Part shown: one piece after another, positions 5,739 through 8,033 of the stretch
Numbering within the stretch: the stretch's first letter is position 1
Layout of the letters: each line of letters begins with the position of its first letter
From: Paramuribaculum sp.
GTDB lineage: Bacteria > Bacteroidota > Bacteroidia > Bacteroidales > Muribaculaceae
NCBI GenBank assembly: GCA_029062075.1
Contig: JAIDQW010000242.1
Coordinates: 1 to 8,033, forward strand
Length of the DNA stretch: 8,033 nt
Direction of reading: 5' to 3'
Notes under the pieces: generated by a model
Seen by the model: only the letters and a program-made list of their open reading frames with translations
Database searches by the model: none
Told to the model about the DNA's origin: nothing
Position numbers and translations under genes: made by a program

Positions 5739-6394
5739 ACAATCGGTTCCTTTCCTTGTTTTATAAGATAGTCGTTAGTGCGCGAGAAATGGTGATTGCC
5801 GAAAAATCCCCGCGATGCGCTGAGAGGGGATGGGTGAGGTGAAGTGAGTACAAGATGTTTGCTGCGGTCAATGAATTCTCCTTTTCTTGCCGCATAAGAT
5901 CCCCAGAGGATGAAAACAATGCCCGATTTCTTTTCAGCGAGAACACGAATCACAGCATCTGTAAATTCTTCCCAGCCTTTACCCTGATGACTTCCGGCGC
6001 GATGAGGTGCCACTGTGAGAGTGGAGTTGAGCAGGAATACACCCTGTTTAGCCCAACGGCTCAAATCGCCATCTGCAGGCATAGAATTGCCGGTGTCAGA
6101 AGCTATTTCACGAAAAATATTGACAAGAGAGCGGGGAATCGGTACACCGGGATTTACTGAAAAACATAAACCATTCGCCTGACCAATATCATGATAAGGG
6201 TCTTGTCCAAGAATAACAACCTTAACTTTGTCAAAAGGGCACGAGTCAAAAGCCGCGAAAATTTTACCGGCAGGAGGGAATACCTGACCTTTTGCGTACT
6301 CCTTGCGAACAAAATCGGTCAGTGTGATAAAATATTCCTTATCCCACTCATCTTTCAGCTGTTCTTCCCATCCGGGTTCAATTCTAACCTTCAT
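5732..6394 (-). CDS. ung: Uracil-DNA glycosylase (family 1)
   Basis: A 220-residue enzyme that removes uracil from DNA, starting base-excision repair in the cytoplasm. All family 1 motifs are present: GQDPYH at residues 63-68, with D65 as the water-activating aspartate; GLCFSV at 75-80; LLNSTLTV at 121-128, with uracil-contacting N123; and HPSPLS at 187-192, with H187 and the DNA-intercalating L191. Length is normal for Ung. The start at 6394 gives MKVRIEPGWEEQLKDEW, as in relatives; the longer frame beginning at 6520 runs antisense through the tRNA-Arg gene and is rejected. It is the first gene of a four-gene leftward operon. A TAAATTTG promoter box lies 16 bp upstream, so the leader should be very short. 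Confidence 0.97.
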   Translation of the reverse strand: MKVRIEPGWEEQLKDEWDKEYFITLTDFVRKEYAKGQVFPPAGKIFAAFDSCPFDKVKVVILGQDPYHDIGQANGLCFSVNPGVPIPRSLVNIFREIASDTGNSMPADGDLSRWAKQGVFLLNSTLTVAPHRAGSHQGKGWEEFTDAVIRVLAEKKSGIVFILWGSYAARKGEFIDRSKHLVLTSPHPSPLSASRGFFGNHHFSRTNDYLIKQGKEPIVW

Positions 6395-6405
6395 TTCTCT
6401 TGTTT

Positions 6406-6437
6406 TTTGCAAATTTATGAAAAATGGAGTAATTTTG
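6406..6437 (+). promoter_or_regulatory. Promoter of tRNA-Arg (TTTG-N20-TAATTTTG)
   Basis: TTTG at 6406-6409 and TAATTTTG at 6430-6437 match both halves of the Bacteroidota primary-sigma promoter (TTTG, 19-21 nt, TAnnTTTG) with a 20-nt spacer. Transcription would start near 6444, about 34 nt before the mature tRNA. It overlaps the ung promoter box on the other strand. Confidence 0.6.
6410..6417 (-). promoter_or_regulatory. Candidate -7 box of the ung operon (TAAATTTG)
   Basis: Read on the minus strand this is TAAATTTG, an exact TAnnTTTG match 16 nt upstream of the ung ATG. No TTTG is found at the usual -33 distance. If used, the ung leader is only about 9 nt long. Confidence 0.4.
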
Positions 6438-6477
6438 CCGAGGAAAAGATACCTCTCGACATTCTTTTTCGATTGAA

Positions 6478-6549
6478 GTCTCCGTAGTTCAATGGATAGA
6501 ATATTGGATTCCGGTTCCAACGATTGGGGTTCGACTCCCCACGGAGATA
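6478..6549 (+). tRNA. tRNA-Arg, anticodon CCG
   Basis: A full cloverleaf folds: acceptor GTCTCCG (6478-6484) with CGGAGAT (6542-6548), one G-U at the first pair; D-stem GTTC/GAAT with loop AATGGATA; anticodon stem TTGGA/TCCAA (6504-6508, 6516-6520) with loop TTCCGGT and anticodon CCG at 6511-6513; 4-nt variable loop; T-stem TGGGG/CCCCA with loop TTCGACT. The discriminator base is A (6549). The 3' CCA is not encoded (CTA follows), so it must be added by the CCA-adding enzyme. It decodes CGG arginine codons. It has its own promoter and terminator, and an integrase gene follows, which marks it as a likely integration target. Confidence 0.96.
6525..6549 (+). other. Candidate attachment site in the 3' end of tRNA-Arg
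   Basis: Elements with tyrosine integrases often recombine into the T-arm and acceptor 3' end of a tRNA gene and restore it. Here an integrase starts 208 bp downstream and points away from the tRNA, the usual arrangement. The second copy of this sequence is not in the window, so this is inferred from context. Confidence 0.35.
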
Positions 6550-6551
6550 CT

Positions 6552-6578
6552 AAGGCGGCATCACAGCCGCCTTTTCTT
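6552..6578 (+). terminator. Intrinsic terminator of tRNA-Arg
   Basis: AAGGCGGC (6552-6559), loop ATCACA and GCCGCCTT (6566-6573) form a GC-rich 8-bp stem followed by TTTTCTT. It begins two bases after the mature tRNA end. Confidence 0.9.
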
Positions 6579-6674
6579 ATGTCCTGACTTTAAGGGTGTT
6601 ACAGTGTAAATTGCTGGTTTTTAATACGTTCTGAGGGATGCGCTGCACGGAAAATTATTCCACTACATAACGCC

Positions 6675-6694
6675 AAAATCCGTAAAAATCCGTA
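6675..6694 (+). repeat. Two tandem copies of a 10-bp unit, AAAATCCGTA
   Basis: AAAATCCGTA at 6675-6684 is repeated exactly at 6685-6694, followed by AA. It sits immediately before the 13-bp tandem repeat in the integrase leader, and may be a binding site for the integrase or an accessory factor. Confidence 0.75.
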
Positions 6695-6700
6695 AATTTG
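6693..6700 (+). promoter_or_regulatory. Candidate -7 box of the integrase gene (TAAATTTG)
   Basis: An exact TAnnTTTG match 57 nt before the chosen start. It overlaps the junction of the 10-bp and 13-bp repeats, so proteins bound to those repeats could block it. No TTTG is found about 20 nt upstream. Confidence 0.35.
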
Positions 6701-6722
6701 TGTCACTTTTTTGTGTCACTTT
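6697..6722 (+). repeat. Two tandem copies of a 13-bp unit, TTTGTGTCACTTT
   Basis: TTTGTGTCACTTT at 6697-6709 is followed directly by an identical copy at 6710-6722. A third, inverted copy of its core lies at 6738-6747. Such phased sites upstream of an integrase gene suit arm-type or operator binding sites. Confidence 0.8.
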
Positions 6723-6747
6723 TTTGGGGTGCAAAAAAGGACACAAA
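6710..6747 (+). repeat. Inverted repeat or hairpin in the integrase leader
   Basis: TTTGTGTCACTTTTTTG (6710-6726) pairs with CAAAAAAGGACACAAA (6732-6747) over 16 bp with a single bulged A and a 5-nt loop GGGTG. It ends 10 nt before the integrase ATG, so as RNA it could affect translation; as DNA it could be a dimer binding site or part of the recombination core. Confidence 0.7.
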
Positions 6748-6757
6748 TTTCCTAATT

Positions 6758-7858
6758 ATGGCTACAACAGTAAAAATTCTTTTTGACCGCAAAGGGCGAG
6801 CATCTAAAACTTCAAATGGGACTGTTGAGATTGAGGTATATTCTCAAGGTATAAGACACCGTTTCACAACTGGGGTTAGGGTGAGGAAAGATCAGTGGCA
6901 TCAAGGCAAGGTGGTTAATCATCCCGCTTCTCTGGAGCTTAATGCCAAAATAAATAGTTTTTATGAAAGAGTTTTACGATTGTCTTCTGAGGACGGGTTC
7001 AGCATAGAGAGACTGACAAATCCCAACAAGCAGCCGTCTATAAGTTTCCTTGATTGGATGGAGGCTGAGATTGAAAGGCGTAAGGATTTAAGACCAAATA
7101 CAATCAAGTCTCATAAATCCGCACTCCACATTTTGCAGGGGTGGGGTGTAATTAATTCCTTTAAGGACTTAACCTTAAGGAATATTACCGCTTTTGATGA
7201 GTATCTTCATAGCCGACTAAAGAAGCAATCGGCTATACATTCTCATCATAAATCTTTAAAGGTATATATTAATAGGGCGATAATTCAGGGATTGTTGGCG
7301 AAGTCACCGTATGAAGGTGTGAAGATTTCGCGTGGTAAAACTGAATCAAGGAAATTCTTGAGTGAGGAACAGCGACAGGCAATTGAGTCAATCACACTGA
7401 CCGGTATGGCTGAATTTGTCAGAGAGATGTTTTTGCTGTCTTGCTATACCGGGCTTGCTTACGCTGATATTATTAAAATTTCAAAAGATGATATTCAGAA
7501 GAATGGTGATTCTTTATGGCTCATAGACAAACGTCAGAAAACAGGCACTCAATACAAGCTCATGCTATTGCCGGAGGCTAAGGCGATACTTGAGAAGTAT
7601 GATTATAATATGAATAGAGTCACCAATCAGAAAGCTAATATATACTTAAAAGGTATAGCTGCCGCAGCTGGAATCACAGAGAACTTGACGATGCACATGG
7701 GTAGGCATACATTCGCAACGTGGGCATTGAGTAAGGGGGTGGCAATAGAGGTTGTGAGCAAGATGCTTGCGCACTCTGATATTACGACCACACAAATTTA
7801 TGCCAAAGTATTACAGCAAGAGGTGGACAAAGGCTTTGAGCTGCTAAAAAAGAAATAA
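6758..7858 (+). CDS. Tyrosine recombinase/integrase (Bacteroidales phage or ICE type)
   Basis: A 366-residue recombinase with the usual three parts: an N-terminal arm-binding domain (about 1-85, starting MATTVKILFDRKGRA), a SAM-like core-binding domain (about 95-200, SFLDWMEAEIERR onward), and a catalytic domain (about 208-355). Catalytic residues seen: K261 in RQKTGTQ, H313 and R316 in HMGRHTF, H339 in MLAHSDI and the nucleophile Y348 in TTQIYAKV. Where classic integrases have the first arginine (TGLR), this one has TGLAYAD with A234; loss of this arginine is known in Bacteroides integrases such as IntDOT (serine there). I chose ATG 6758; the longer frame begins at a TTG inside the promoter and repeat region. 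The gene lies beside tRNA-Arg and should drive integration and excision of an element extending to the right. Confidence 0.93.
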   Translation: MATTVKILFDRKGRASKTSNGTVEIEVYSQGIRHRFTTGVRVRKDQWHQGKVVNHPASLELNAKINSFYERVLRLSSEDGFSIERLTNPNKQPSISFLDWMEAEIERRKDLRPNTIKSHKSALHILQGWGVINSFKDLTLRNITAFDEYLHSRLKKQSAIHSHHKSLKVYINRAIIQGLLAKSPYEGVKISRGKTESRKFLSEEQRQAIESITLTGMAEFVREMFLLSCYTGLAYADIIKISKDDIQKNGDSLWLIDKRQKTGTQYKLMLLPEAKAILEKYDYNMNRVTNQKANIYLKGIAAAAGITENLTMHMGRHTFATWALSKGVAIEVVSKMLAHSDITTTQIYAKVLQQEVDKGFELLKKK

Positions 7859-7883
7859 AAAAGCCGGGGGATTAGCCCGGCTT
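7849..7883 (-). terminator. Terminator of the minus-strand gene at the right edge
   Basis: AAGCCGGG (7861-7868) pairs with CCCGGCTT (7876-7883) over 8 bp around a 7-nt loop. On the minus strand the stem runs into TTTTATTTCTTTTTT, a good tail; on the plus strand no U-run follows. The stop codon of the minus-strand gene lies within this hairpin's loop. The tail overlaps the last codons of the integrase. Confidence 0.75.
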
Positions 7884-8033
7884 GAGGAATATAAATTTGC
7901 CTGATAGGTCGCAATTAGCAAGGGAGTCGGTGTTTTGCTGACCCCACGCGATAAGCGCAGAGCCACAGCCGGCGGCATCGCCCTGAGTGGAGTCGGGGCG
8001 GATGAAGCGGAGCCTGCCACGGAGGATGAGCAT
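7872..8033 (-). CDS. C-terminal end of an unrecognised element-encoded protein (partial)
   Basis: The minus strand is open from the window edge to TAA at 7874-7872, giving 53 residues: FIRPDSTQGDAAGCGSALIA, then WGQQNTDSLANCDLSGKF and the ending IFLKPG. The edge codon is ATG but may be internal, so the gene probably continues to the right. Codons are GC-rich at the third position (CTC, CGC, GGC, GCC), and the stretch is clearly richer in GC than the integrase, which supports real coding with a different history. It ends in its own terminator and converges on the integrase. I do not recognise the family; a phage or mobile-element structural protein is a guess from position only. Confidence 0.65.
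   Translation of the reverse strand: MLILRGRLRFIRPDSTQGDAAGCGSALIAWGQQNTDSLANCDLSGKFIFLKPG

Noticed and set aside
6395..6520. N-terminal extension of ung to 6520
   Set aside because: It would run antisense through the tRNA-Arg gene, and the extra residues are not Ung-like; the start at 6394 matches the family.
6675..6722. CRISPR-like repeats
   Set aside because: The units are 10 and 13 bp, tandem without spacers and of two kinds; this is not a CRISPR array.
6698..6757. N-terminal extension of the integrase from a TTG
   Set aside because: The added residues are translated repeat and promoter sequence; relatives start MATTVKI-like.
1..8033. A defence or toxin-antitoxin system
   Set aside because: No intact gene in the window fits one. 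The possible nuclease-like domain at 2758-3213 is broken and better read as a phage remnant.

Overview
The window looks like a Bacteroidota chromosome, most likely order Bacteroidales (a gut Muribaculaceae, Bacteroides or Prevotella relative). The evidence is a type IX secretion plug protein, a DUF3109 protein, a Bacteroidales-type tyrosine integrase, and promoters of the Bacteroidota kind (TTTG, about 20 nt, then TAnnTTTG). Most genes have no Shine-Dalgarno sequence. The genus cannot be fixed from the sequence alone.

Layout, left to right. (1) 1-2222, plus strand: the end of an OPT-family oligopeptide transporter overlaps a MATE-family efflux transporter, followed closely by a small ASCH-domain protein; they probably share one transcript. 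(2) 2288-3483: a scar of mobile-element debris. It holds a minus-strand terminator and a tRNA-like relic. Two copies of an 80-bp leader, each with the first codons of a phage small-terminase-like gene, flank the tail of one phage-like ORF and a second ORF broken by an in-frame TGA. I read this as a decayed prophage, possibly once two copies or two related phages. (3) 3484-6394, minus strand: a tightly overlapping operon transcribed in the order ung (uracil-DNA glycosylase), a C_GCAxxG_C_C cysteine-rich protein, the T9SS plug protein (DUF5103) and DUF3109. (4) 6406-6578, plus strand: tRNA-Arg(CCG) with a well-formed promoter and intrinsic terminator, divergent from ung. (5) 6577-8033: a tyrosine integrase preceded by an ordered set of direct and inverted repeats, then the end of a convergent minus-strand gene cut by the window edge. 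This is probably the left end of an integrated element that used the tRNA-Arg gene and continues past the right edge.

The host genes are ordinary housekeeping and envelope genes. The notable parts are the duplicated, truncated phage scar at 2288-3483 and the tRNA-Arg/integrase junction. I see no convincing new defence system or CRISPR array inside this window; any cargo of the integrase-bearing element lies beyond position 8033.
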